Shown one piece after another: positions 45,046 to 54,985 of a stretch of DNA of 64,000 nucleotides. Made by a program: the position numbers and the translations under genes. The stretch lies in assembly GCA_012934845.2 (NCBI GenBank), contig WNNJ02002694.1, positions 186,001 through 250,000 on the forward strand. The letters are read 5' to 3'. The notes under the pieces were generated by a model that was given only the letters and a program-made list of their open reading frames with translations, ran no database searches and was not told the origin of the DNA. Positions within the stretch are counted from its first letter, which is position 1; every line of letters starts with the position of its first letter. This DNA comes from Pomphorhynchus laevis (Eukaryota; Acanthocephala; Palaeacanthocephala; Echinorhynchida; Pomphorhynchidae).

Positions 45046-45129
45046 TCTGATGATCATGCATGACATTTACAATTTATTGGTGTAGGTGCTTAAATATTAC
45101 AAACTGTCGTATATTTGATTTTTAAAATT

Positions 45130-45540
45130 GTTATTTATTTATTCAAATGCATTGCAAAGCCAAAAGGCTATTCGAGCATAGTCAAAGAAAAGAAAAACAA
45201 AAACAAAAAGACAAAGCATTTAGTCATTAAATGGATCGTAGCTAAATAGGATAGTTCAGTATAGCTGCTGAATGACGGCATTGTTCATGGATCATTTACA
45301 GCATCGTAATTTAAGCGTGATGAAGCTTGGAGCAGCAACGACTTCGTCGGGCAGCAATTTCCGCATGTTAATTCCCCTCCTCGACAGTAAATATTGTCGG
45401 TAATTTGCCAAATCGATATTTATGTAAAACTCTACTATGCCGCACAACCTACCTACCCGACTATTGATTACATCGGTGGGATAACACACCACACAATTTG
45501 ACAAAATGCCATAGATAAAGCATTTTTAAAGGTATAAACC
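45130..45540 (-). mobile_element. CR1-like LINE C-terminal and tail fragment
   Basis: Minus-strand reading LLSRRGINMRKLLPDEVVAA (45292-45504) matches the CR1 end block (normally GIRVWNSLP..VV). It is followed by a tail with AGCCTTTTGGCTTTGCAATG and AATAAATAAATAA. Confidence 0.75.
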
Positions 45541-45657
45541 TCCCACATACCGGTAATAATACAATAATTTATTTAACGTGGCAAATGCGTGCAAAATGTA
45601 CGCTTACATGACCACTAACAAACAAAAAAAAGAACATCAAAGGTCACAGGTAATTAG

Positions 45658-47259
45658 TTAATTGTTGAAAAAGAATTGGATTTGGCGTTTGAAGTACGGC
45701 ATAGATGTTGATTGGCGGATATGAATAGGCAGTTGATTCCACAAGAGAGGAGCAGCCACAACGAAGGAGCGGAAGCCAAAAGAGGTAGAGTAGATTGGGA
45801 TATGTAAAAGAAGGGAATTACGGGAACGCAGAGCACAATACACAGTACGAGAATTGTCGAGAAAAGGAAGGTTGAGAAATGAAGGGGTATGAGAAGTTAT
45901 AAGGTGAAAAGCAATGATAAGAAGACGAATTTGAACACGACAATAAATGGTAGGCCAATCAAGAGAAACAAGATAGTGGGATGTATGATCAAAACGACGA
46001 AGACGGAGGAGAACTCGAACGGCAGCGTTGATGATGCGTTGTAAAGGAAGAAGAGTGGATTTAGGTGAGTTGGAAAATAGACTAAGACAGTAATCAAGTC
46101 TTGAGAAAAGAAGAGAAGATATGAGAGTCATACAAGAAGGGAAATCGATCAATCTACGAACTTGACGGAGATTGCGGAGTATCAAGGTAGATGAGCGTAC
46201 TTTATCACTAACGAAAGGTTTAAGTGAAAGTCGGTTGTCGAAATGAAAGCCTAGGAAAACGAGATTATCAACGATAGGAAGAATTGTAGAATTTAGTGAT
46301 ACGGAAGGAGGTTCTACGCCGAAGCTTCGAGGTAGGATCCACATAATTTTAGATTTATCAGGATTCAGAGAAAGGTGAAGGGAAGAAAGATGGTTTGAAA
46401 TTGAGACAAGACAGCTGGAAACAGAAACACTAAGATCATGAATACGATAAGTAGGTGCGTGAGCATAGATGAGAATGTCATCAGCATATTGCATAACATG
46501 GAAGTTAAATTTATGAGAAATCGAAGACAAGTCACCGAGAAGAAGAGAGAAAAGCATAGGGCCTAATACGGAGCCTTGTGGAACACCGGTCGGGATGGAT
46601 GAAGGATGGGAGAGAGAAGAGTTAGAATAGACGCGAAATGTACGGTTTGACAGATATGAAGAAAACCATGATACAGTGGGTAAAGAGAAGCCATAATCAT
46701 GACAAAGGCGATGTAGAAGAATCGAGTGATCGACGATGTCAAAAGCAGACGATAGATCAAGAGAAACTATGACACTACATAATTTATGATCGCGCGAGAT
46801 TAGTAAGTCATTATAAACTTTAAGACAGGCAATTTCAGTAGAGTGATTAGAGCGAAAAGCGGCTTGGAAGGGAGGAAACAAGTTAGAGGAAAAGAGATAT
46901 GTATTAACTTGCTTGAGAACGAGACGCTCAAGGAGTTTAGAGAGGGTTGGGAGAAGTGAGATTGGACGGTACGAAGATGGTAGTGAGGAGTCGAGAGATT
47001 GCTTTTTGATGAGAGGACGAACAGTGGCGCATTTCCAGATGAAAGGAAATGTACGGCTACGGATGGATGAGTTGAACAATATGGTTAGGAAGGGTGAGAT
47101 AGAGGAGCAGATATTTTTAAGCAAGTGAGTTGGAATTGGGTCAGAAGGAGAGGTTTTATTAGGTAATGACTGCAGAACCGAAGAAACTTCATCAGACGAA
47201 ACGGGAAGAAGGTGGAATAGTTCTGGGAGGGAAGTATTTAAAGAGAAGAGTGGGTACAA
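45658..47259 (-). CDS. LINE A2 reverse transcriptase, long intact frame
   Basis: 533 codons without a break. Motifs: SSYRPISLLPTLSKLLERL, AAFRSNHSTEIACL, VSLDLSSAFDIVDHSILL, GVPQGSVLGPMLFSLLL, MQYADDILIYAH, LNPDKSKIMWILP, VFLGFHFD and a C-terminal block ending LLWNQLPIHIRQS. Frame retention with the endonuclease gone is notable. The first Met lies in the linker; the original start was far upstream. Confidence 0.85.
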   Translation of the reverse strand: MYPLFSLNTSLPELFHLLPVSSDEVSSVLQSLPNKTSPSDPIPTHLLKNICSSISPFLTILFNSSIRSRTFPFIWKCATVRPLIKKQSLDSSLPSSYRPISLLPTLSKLLERLVLKQVNTYLFSSNLFPPFQAAFRSNHSTEIACLKVYNDLLISRDHKLCSVIVSLDLSSAFDIVDHSILLHRLCHDYGFSLPTVSWFSSYLSNRTFRVYSNSSLSHPSSIPTGVPQGSVLGPMLFSLLLGDLSSISHKFNFHVMQYADDILIYAHAPTYRIHDLSVSVSSCLVSISNHLSSLHLSLNPDKSKIMWILPRSFGVEPPSVSLNSTILPIVDNLVFLGFHFDNRLSLKPFVSDKVRSSTLILRNLRQVRRLIDFPSCMTLISSLLFSRLDYCLSLFSNSPKSTLLPLQRIINAAVRVLLRLRRFDHTSHYLVSLDWPTIYCRVQIRLLIIAFHLITSHTPSFLNLPFLDNSRTVYCALRSRNSLLLHIPIYSTSFGFRSFVVAAPLLWNQLPIHIRQSTSMPYFKRQIQFFFNN

Positions 47260-48041
47260 GGGGGCTACGGGTAGTAGGGAAAGTAAATTAGATAGCTTAG
47301 TTTGTAGATAAGAAGAAAATTCATCAGGATTTATATTACAAGAAGTAGATGATCGTGAAAGAATTGAGTTTAAGATTTTCCAATGAGATTTAGAGTTGGA
47401 AAATGACCCGAGTTGATTTCGCCAAAATATAGTACGTTTAGTACGTATAAGAATAAGATGTGAACGGCGTAGAGAAAAGTAGGAATCACGGAGATTTGGA
47501 GGGAGTGAGTTGGGAGTAAACTATGTCGGAAAACAATTTTTAGGAGTGGAGGACTGAGATTATTGGATTTAGTGGATTTGTTTAAACGGATCAAAGATAC
47601 AGGAGCGATATTATTGAAGAGGGATGGATTATTATCAGGAAGAATGGTTGCTAGAATAGACCTGAAAGCAGATACATCATCATCGAGGCGACATTGAGGA
47701 GAAGCAGATTCGGAAACCTTTAAATTAGATATGATAATGCATCGATCGCGCGAAGGAAAACGATTACGTAGTGGTGGACGGAAATACCTGGTAGCAGTAG
47801 AGGCAGAAGAGCAGATAAACGTGGGAATGACAGTGGTGCTAAGTGAAGATTTAAGATAGTTTGGAGCATGTGTGACAGGAGTGGAGTGTTGAATCGGTTG
47901 ATCGGAGATGTTACTGGAGATGATTTTGACGGAAGGATGTAAATTATTGATAGGTGATACGGTTGGAGCATGTGTGACAGAAGTGGATTGTTGAATAGGT
48001 TGAACGGAGATGTTACTGGAGATAATTTTGACAGAAGGATG

Positions 48042-48647
48042 TCAATTATTGAGAAGTGATACGGTAGAGGTAGAGTAAGGAGTACGTGAAGAGAAGAAAG
48101 AAGTATGAGATGTATTTAGATGTGGGGATGAATAGGAAAAATGAGGTACGAGATGAAGGCCTTTACTGTTTGCATTGTTAGGAAGATGAAGATTATGGGA
48201 AGTTTTATCCGTAGTTAAAGGAGGAGTGTGTGTGAGAGAAGTTTCAAGAACGGGTTTCATAGATGACGAAGGAGTTAGTAAGCAAACGGATGACGACGAT
48301 AGATTGGAAGATATGTTGTCGTTTGTTGATGTTCCTTGTATAACAGCGGTCTGAGTCGACTGAGATATATCAAGTTTATTTATTAAGCACAAATCTGTTT
48401 TGTTAGCGTTCAGAACGTCTCCACCGTTTGAGTGGTCATTCTTCATTAGCTTACCTACGAGGGCAGCACAACAGAAGCCGCAGAGGAAATTCCGATTTAA
48501 AACGTTGTCCTCGTCAGTGAAAGGAATGGCAACGTGAGTCCAAACATTGCAGTTCTTGTTGTCGCATCCAATTTGCTTTTCGATGTAAGCTTCCTTGACG
48601 GACTTGAGTTGCTGGCCGACATTTTTAGTTAGCTTTCTCTTTGCCAT
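48042..48647 (-). CDS. LINE A2 ORF1 N-terminal part
   Basis: 201 codons starting MAKRKLTKNVGQQ. Finger at residues about 28-56: C-x4-C-x2-WTH...FLCGFC, the same C-x4-C-x22-C-x2-C spacing as in family B and in the unrecognised gene at 2265. Then a Ser/Thr-rich tail. The frame breaks at 48042; later ORF1 parts are at 47720-47971 and 47370-47594. Confidence 0.75.
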   Translation of the reverse strand: MAKRKLTKNVGQQLKSVKEAYIEKQIGCDNKNCNVWTHVAIPFTDEDNVLNRNFLCGFCCAALVGKLMKNDHSNGGDVLNANKTDLCLINKLDISQSTQTAVIQGTSTNDNISSNLSSSSVCLLTPSSSMKPVLETSLTHTPPLTTDKTSHNLHLPNNANSKGLHLVPHFSYSSPHLNTSHTSFFSSRTPYSTSTVSLLNN

Positions 48648-48699
48648 AATAAAATGTTAATTAGTTAGTTATAATCAACAATGTTTAAACTCCGTTAGT

Positions 48700-48970
48700 C
48701 TGCAAGTCGTTAGTTGTAAGTAGCGAGCGGATGTCGTCGATGGTTGTCGATGGTTGTCGATAATTGTCAAGCGGATGGTTGTCGTTAGTTGTCGTCGAAG
48801 GTTGTCGTTGATTGTCGTCGAAGATTGTAGTTTGATTGTTTTACAATCTTGGTGGACAAGATTTTCCGCGAGCGAAGCAAGCGGAACTGAAATCTGGAAC
48901 TGAAATCTGGAACTGAAATCTGGAACTGAAATCTGGAACTGAAATCTGGAACTGAAATCTGGAATGTAAG
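48700..48970. repeat. Two short tandem repeats upstream of LINE A2
   Basis: GTTGTCGATG-type units at about 48730-48835 and six units of GGAACTGAAATCT at 48888-48965. The first may belong to the 5' region of the LINE. Confidence 0.75.
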
Positions 48971-49079
48971 TAGTTTATTAAGCAGCCAAGAAAATTCAAA
49001 CTCATAACATTCCAATACGGCTAAGACGTACATGATAATAATTACCACCTAAGGCAATACAAAGCCTCGAACCCCGCCT

Positions 49080-49880
49080 AAGAATAGACTCCAGGTCTTA
49101 TAGTTCTAGCTTGATGACAGGAAAACAAGCCTGAATCCAATATTCCAAGTGTGGCTTGACGAGGGAGGTGACTAAATATTATGTTAAGACACTTCCTTGA
49201 AGACAATGTCTCCAAAATAGTACCTAAGAGTTCCAAACGAGTAACCTAATTGCATAAGGACACATTTTTCAGCATTTAACCGTAATCCAGTAGATTCGCA
49301 TCAATTTGACAGAGAGTTAAGATCATTTTGTAAAGATACTAGATCAGCAGGACTTCTAATAATCGACCAAATCTTACGATCGTCTGCAAAAGCTAGATAA
49401 GAGCATGATAAGCAGAGTAGCAAATCACTCATAAAGTTAATATAGATCAGTGAGGCAGAAATTGATACTTGGGGCACTCCATAATTAACATTCACCGAGT
49501 CAGAAAGCATACCTACACAAATTATGAAAGATCTATTCGATAGAAATTGCCTTACCCACCCAAATATACGAATGGACTCCATGGTGATACAGTAAGGAGA
49601 CTATGCCGTCATGTGGCACCATAACAGAGTCTTTCGAAAAGTTATGGAAGATTGTATGAACCTTGAACCCAGCACTTAAAGCAACTGTCCATTTTTCACG
49701 CGCAGTTAGTAGATTATTAGGCCTGAATGTCCCATACTGAAACCATGTTGAGAATCAACTAATATATGATTTGAGTTCAGATGATCTATGATTCAACTAG
49801 CTATTAGTCTTTCTAAGAGTTTACAAAATACACTGATCTAACTGATGGGCGAAAGTCCGCACAAAAGCTAACAAGAAGCT
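49080..49880 (-). mobile_element. CR1-like LINE RT fragment
   Basis: Minus strand: FGWVRQFLSNRSFIICV, NYGVPQVSISASLIYINF and YLAFADDRKIWSII (49301-49582). The GSVLGP motif has drifted, so it is a dead copy. It resembles family B. Confidence 0.75.
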
Positions 49881-50039
49881 CTTTGGGAATGCATACCACA
49901 AACAATAGCAGATTGTTTGTGGTACAAAGTACCGCAAATTATTTGTTGTACATAGTTATCCTTTCAAACGATAGCAGATTTCAGTATTTGAAACGATGAT
50001 GATAATAAAAATAAATAAATCTAAAAAATAAATCTAACT

Positions 50040-50340
50040 TATTTAAGGATATGAAATATGTTTCGATATATTGATGATATATGTGTATTTAACTCTAATA
50101 ATTTTTATTCAATAAGTGAACAAATTTATCCAGGTAGCCTCATTCTTAATAAAACCAATATTAATGATAAAGAAGGTATATATCTAGATATGAACATTAA
50201 ATTAACATCAATTAAAACTACTTATTAATTTATATCGTAAAGATGACATATTTAAATTTACAAGAAACATATTTTTGCATGAGCATTCATGCATACCATA
50301 TAATATTAAATATAATATTTTTAAACTGCTTTTTAACTGT
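50040..50340 (+). mobile_element. Fragment of the RYIDD-type RT element
   Basis: Matches 58855-59120 (FRYIDDICVFNSNNFYS, ILNKTNINDKEG, YLDMNIKL) with small differences; both ends truncated. Confidence 0.8.
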
Positions 50341-50380
50341 TAACAGTTAAAAAATTCTTGATTATTAACTACTTACAATG

Positions 50381-50420
50381 AGCCACTGACGAAGCCGTAA
50401 CGCGGCGAAAGCCTTGGCAA
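50381..50420 (+). ncRNA. Hammerhead-like motif after the RT fragment
   Basis: CTGACGA 50386-50392, one A, then GCCG/CGGC stem with a TAACG loop, GAAA 50407-50410, AGCCT as a near-palindromic stem III, and GCC/GGC as a short stem I. All core bases are present apart from one extra base next to stem II. Confidence 0.4.
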
Positions 50421-50439
50421 TATATATATAATTAACTCA

Positions 50440-51180
50440 GCCTTCGATCTGATTAATTACTGCATTTTAACAACATGAAGTTGAGAGATAAGCGGATATT
50501 TAATTCTACTATGTAGACCATTTGATTTACAAATGACACTTGTCGCTAATAATCGTTTCAACTATTTGGATTACATACAGAATTTTGTTGTATGCATAAA
50601 ATGTACATAATACTCAAAGATCTAGAATTCTCACGAATTTGACAATAGTTGCGTATGTCGTCCTTAATTCACGGACGCCAGTTTCGTTCAATAAAAATGA
50701 TTACACGATAAAATTACAGTGGTCATTGTGAGCACAAGCTCGCCTTCAGATTCACTTAAAAGATAGAAAACGTTTGAAACGAATCATCGATTGTGGATTT
50801 GTAATGACTTGAAGAAAAGAGGAAAGAATAAGACGTTTGAACGAGGAAATGTATGGGAAAGCGAATATAGTCAGTCAAAAAGTTTTAAGCTAAAGGGGCT
50901 GTTATGTAGAGCGCTCGAAGACCGAAATAAGTTTATTAGTAGTGAACAGAGAGAACATGAGTTCTTAGAAGGCATTGCTAAGGATATAACTCGTGAGTGT
51001 TTTAGAAAGGGATATTTAATGTGGAAAGTAGAGTGTATTGAACGAAGTCAGAAAGTAAAAGAAAGTAAACGGAAAATAATACACTGGGAAATATTTAGCC
51101 GATAAAGGTCGGATAAGTTCTTGGAAATGTGATTAAAACGTCAAAGAAAGGGAAATCCGCCTATCTCAATGATTATGCGT
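50440..51180 (+). other. Unassigned stretch with a 104-codon ORF
   Basis: ORF 50791-51105 reads lysine-rich (MWICNDLKKRGKNKTF...) without a domain I know, no splice-site support and no neighbour context. Probably chance; the rest is AT-rich. Confidence 0.2.
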
Positions 51181-51189
51181 TATAAAATA

Positions 51190-51765
51190 GACTTATTTTT
51201 TACGTGGCAAATGCGTGCCGGCGAAAGCTAATATGACCACAAAAAATCTAAATCATGTGTCGAGAAGGTGAGCACGGAGGAGGTATTTGAATGCAATAAA
51301 GGAGGGAGCGCGGCGGACGTCGTGTGTGAGCTGATTTCAGGCGAGGGGAGCGGCGACGAGGAAGGATCAGAGACTGTAGTTGTTAGAGTAATTAGGAACG
51401 TAGAGTAAGAGAGAATGACTGGAATGCAGTGATAGAGAGATGGGGCGAGTGGGTTGATTAACGATGGAGAGCCGACAGCGATGAAATGAAAAGTGACGAG
51501 AAGAAGGCGTAGTTGTATGCGGATGTGGATGGTAGGCCAGGAGAGTTTGGGAATATATGTGGATGTGTGGTCGAAGCGACGGAGACGTAAAAGCATTTGA
51601 ACGGAGGAGTTGATAATGCGTTGTAGGAGTAGGATGATGGATTTTGGAGAATTGGCCAAAAGACTGAGGCAGTAATCGATTTTAGGGAAAATAAGCGACG
51701 AAAGAAGAGACATACAGGGACGGAAGTCGATAAAGGGGTGGATACGGCGGATGTCACAACTTTAG
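51190..51765 (-). mobile_element. LINE family A, 3' end fragment
   Basis: Minus strand: LSSLIFPKIDYCLSL, ILLLQRIINSSVQMLLRLRR and the tail with CACGTAAAAAATAAGT. Only the last 570 bp of the element. Confidence 0.82.
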
Positions 51766-53058
51766 TGTCCCAACTTTAGTTTCATATAATGCAAAAAAAT
51801 TGATTTTCCATTTAACCATAGAGTATAAAAATACATTTTTTAATTTTATTTTATTATGTGCAGTATTTACTTTTATTTCATTTATTATTTGAATTTTCCT
51901 TACCTTTATGGATAATTTGTAGCCTATTGTGTTATTTTATCGTTTCATGTTGTCGCAGCTGAAAATATTGAAGTGAAGTGTTGGAATCATTTTCAGTCAA
52001 CGAACGAAGATCCAACTGAAAAAGAACAGATTTTTGTTTGAAAATTTGTGCAACATTAAATCTTTCTTTTTGTTGCTATTCCAATCAATTAAATAATATA
52101 AAATTATGAGAAACAAACTATAATTTATAACAACAACGATCTATAATTTATATTAACAATGCCTTTCGATTATTGGGGTTTTCGTTTCCAGTATTAAACG
52201 AAATAATGCAAATAATTTTTCTTTCTGTTGTTTATTCAATAAACTAAAGAAATAGCAGTTGATTACTTTGAATATTTTAAATTAGTGATTACTTAAAATA
52301 CTTAGCTGTTGATTTTACATAGCATGTGGGGGATAAATATATTTCGAGAATGCTATCATTTGTAACAAACACTAAATTATAGTTTTAATAAATTTGCTGA
52401 TTCTTGTTTTTCAACAAAATTTGATTTGACTTCAAAAGTTGATTTTTCTTTGCAAGCGAAAAATTGTTATTCATCTAATTCCTGTATTTTCAAGAAATAA
52501 ATAGTAAATGTTATAAAATTATGATTTATTAATTGAGAACATTTGTCATTTAAAATTGAGATAAAAATGAAGTAAATAGTTTGTTTTCAACTAAAAATCA
52601 TTTATATAATTGCTTACTGAATTGTTTTAAATGTAAACCAATGTTTTCAAAGAAATAGATCAATATACAATAAATATGTGGTACGATATCAATAATGCAG
52701 CCATTAAAATTATATTGAGGAAGCGATACCGAGCGTTTGATCCTTAATCAGCTTTAGTTTTTTGCCTATGTTGTTTTTTAGCGTGTTCAAATTATATTAT
52801 TGTTTTTTTAACAACATCATTTCATGGTATTTTGTACAAACACTAATCTATGTTTTCGTATTGTTGTATTGAATCATTTTTGTTAGGTTATATAGTGATT
52901 CAAACAATGAAGTTCTATATTAACGTTATTTTTAATTTTTTTAATCATGCAATCATTTACATTAAATCTAATTTTAAGACCGCTTTGTGTCATAACAATG
53001 AGAGTTAAAAACCGCAAAACGTTGTCTAGTTGTTGTCTATAACTACCGTGATAGGATA
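51766..53058. other. Region upstream of the EED-like gene
   Basis: AT-rich, no gene and no clear element. It must contain the promoter if the gene is active. A pyrimidine-rich stretch ending CCGTGATAG at 53052 could act as a 5' splice-leader acceptor, but that is weak. Confidence 0.4.
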
Positions 53059-54195
53059 ATGATTGATAAAGATTCGTTTATTTCGTCAATGCTAAATAAC
53101 AACGATGAGCTAAAGTACGATGATAAAGAAGATAGATGCTCTCTTGAATTGTTACGCAACGTACTATGTGATAAGGAAGATCCTGATAATGTTCGATATT
53201 GGTATGCACCAACGTCCCTCTTCAAGCAAGATCGGACAATTAATCATATTAGATTTCATCCAAATTGCCCGATATTTGCCAGTGCGTCTTCAAATACGAT
53301 TTACATTTACGACGTAGAAAAGGCCGAATTATTATTTTCGTTTATAGATCCGGACGTCGAGGAAGAGTTTTTGACATTAGACTGGACTTTGAACGGAACT
53401 CGACTCATTACAGCTGGTAAACGAATGACAATTAGAATTCTTCCCGTTCAAGGTGGAGGTGAGGTTAATCGTCCATTACAAGGACATGGTGGGCCTATTC
53501 GAATTGTACGAGCATGCCACTGCAATTCAAATTGGATACTTTCTGGCAGCGATGATTATTCATGCAGGTTGTGGGATATAGAAAGTGGAAAGACACTTGT
53601 ACGATTTGCTGGGGTAAATGGGCATACAAACAATATCACGGCTTTGGATGAGCATCCATCAGGAACAAGGTTTGTTTCATGTAGCATAGAAAATATATTA
53701 GTGTGGAACCTTGAAGATAGTTACACCGGGAAGAAAATAGTACATGAACATTTTCCTCTGTTTCGTATCAATAATGTTCATTCTTATCCACCAGTGACGA
53801 CCATAAAATGGGTTGACAACTTTATATTGTCATTGGCTGAGAGTAACTGTGCTTTGTTATGGGAACCCAAAGATGAAGGATGCGTAATAGCACGATTTTC
53901 TACGACAGGTGAGGATCAAGAAGCAAAGATATTAACCACATTTACAATAAATATACAATCAATGGCTCTTTGTGCTGGTGATATATGCGGTAATATTCAT
54001 ATGTGGGATCTACTTAGTTTTGCTGAATGTCCTGACACAACAAAACCAATTATGTATACTCACAAATGGTCTCATTCAATGAAATCAATTACAAGCTTAT
54101 CATTTAATGGTAAACAATTGATTGCCAGTTGTGGTAACGAAATAGGACTCTGGATACAACAACGCCTGGTTACTAAGAATTTTGACATTCCGTAG
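53059..54195 (+). CDS. EED: EED/ESC-like Polycomb WD40 protein
   Basis: 378 residues in one uninterrupted exon. EED is the WD40 subunit of Polycomb repressive complex 2; it holds EZH2 and reads H3K27me3. Acidic N-terminal tail (1-45), then a seven-bladed propeller: [13 protein letters not shown] (73-85), DWT...[16 protein letters not shown]...[17 protein letters not shown] (143-180), [20 protein letters not shown] (185-204) matching EED [30 protein letters not shown] (232-241) matching [35 protein letters not shown] and IGLWIQQRL. By eye the H3K27me3 cage residues of human EED (F97, Y148, W364/Y365) are not aromatic here. Shorter than human EED. Lack of introns may mean a retrogene. AATAAA at 54248-54253. 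Confidence 0.85.
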   Translation: [378 protein letters not shown]

Positions 54196-54199
54196 TGAA

Positions 54200-54720
54200 G
54201 TAATTTTGCTGGTGTTCATAGCTATCCACATAGTTTTCACTGTATCAAATAAATATTGTAATTTTTGCCATTTTCGTAGTTTATATTAGTGTTTTGATAA
54301 AAGTTGATGAAATGTTGAAACGTTCGTAGCAATATTGAAAACTGATTTTATATTCTAAAGTTAAAATCAATTTTCCGTTTCTGTTCTGTACTAACTATCG
54401 TCAGTACATGCAATTTTAAGAAATTTTTACGTTTTATCATAATTTTATAACTACTTATTGCGATGGTTTTGTGCCATGGACTTCAAATGCTAGATTCCTA
54501 CAGTTAATATCATGTGGATTTACGATCGAATGTCAAGGGTGTGTAATATAAAGTAGTATTTTCAAGAACCTCAATGATCACGTTAAGAACAAAATGTTAT
54601 AATAATAAGAAATTTCTTGAATAAATAACTTAAACACCACTAGATAACTAAAAAATACAGAAGAAAAATAATAGTTCAAGACACAAACCAAATCAAGACA
54701 TTCAGTCTTCACAATATTTT
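54200..54720. other. Downstream of EED, no gene
   Basis: Poly(A) signal at 54248-54253, then AT-rich sequence without recognisable content. Confidence 0.5.
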
Positions 54721-54721
54721 C

Positions 54722-54800
54722 ACGGGCTTAGGTCCAGCGAGATCTGAGCCCTCCAGCCAATCCAACACGGCGCTCTCCGATTGAACCACCCGGGGTATTT
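54722..54800 (-). repeat. tRNA-like fragment or SINE head
   Basis: On the minus strand GGGTGGTTCAATCGGAGAGC resembles a tRNA D-arm and A box; a B box is not clear in the following TCAGATCTCGCTGG. Not a functional tRNA as far as I can fold it. Confidence 0.3.
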
Positions 54801-54824
54801 AACCCCCCCCCATGTTTATGAATA

Positions 54825-54985
54825 CTACCTTATTACATACTAAAGGTATGTATCAATACCTTTAGTATTGATACATAAGGTAGTATTAATACTACCTTAT
54901 GAATACTTTAAGGTAGTATTCATAAACCACCGTTTATGAATACTACCTTATTCTTAAACGGTGGTTTATGAATAAGGTAGTCGTT
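54825..54985. repeat. Cluster of nested hairpins
   Basis: The words GAATACTACCTTAT and AAGGTAGTATTCATAA recur in both orientations at least six times, with smaller hairpins (ATACCTTTAGTATTGATACA, CCACCGTTTATGAATA) inside. Strong potential for cruciform or rearrangement; may also be an assembly problem. Confidence 0.75.

Larger units (their letters stand above)
45550..48655 (-). mobile_element. LINE family A, subfamily 2, lacking its endonuclease
   Basis: 5' end near 48655, 3' tail at 45550-45610 (TTTATTTAACGTGGCAAATG). ORF1 start 48647, RT frame 47259-45658. Between them the sequence passes from the ORF1 C-terminal block (PPLLKIVFRHSLLP, 47530) straight to the pre-RT linker, so about 1 kb containing the whole endonuclease is absent. 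Diverged from copies 1 and 2. Confidence 0.85.

Noticed and set aside
48785-49048. Minus-strand ORF with SVPDFSSRFQF repeats
   Set aside because: It is a frame through the 13-bp minisatellite and has no other support.
50791-51105. 104-codon ORF as a real gene
   Set aside because: Lysine-rich composition is expected from AT-rich DNA; no homology recognised and no expression signals.
54722-54800. Functional tRNA gene
   Set aside because: No complete cloverleaf and no B box found.
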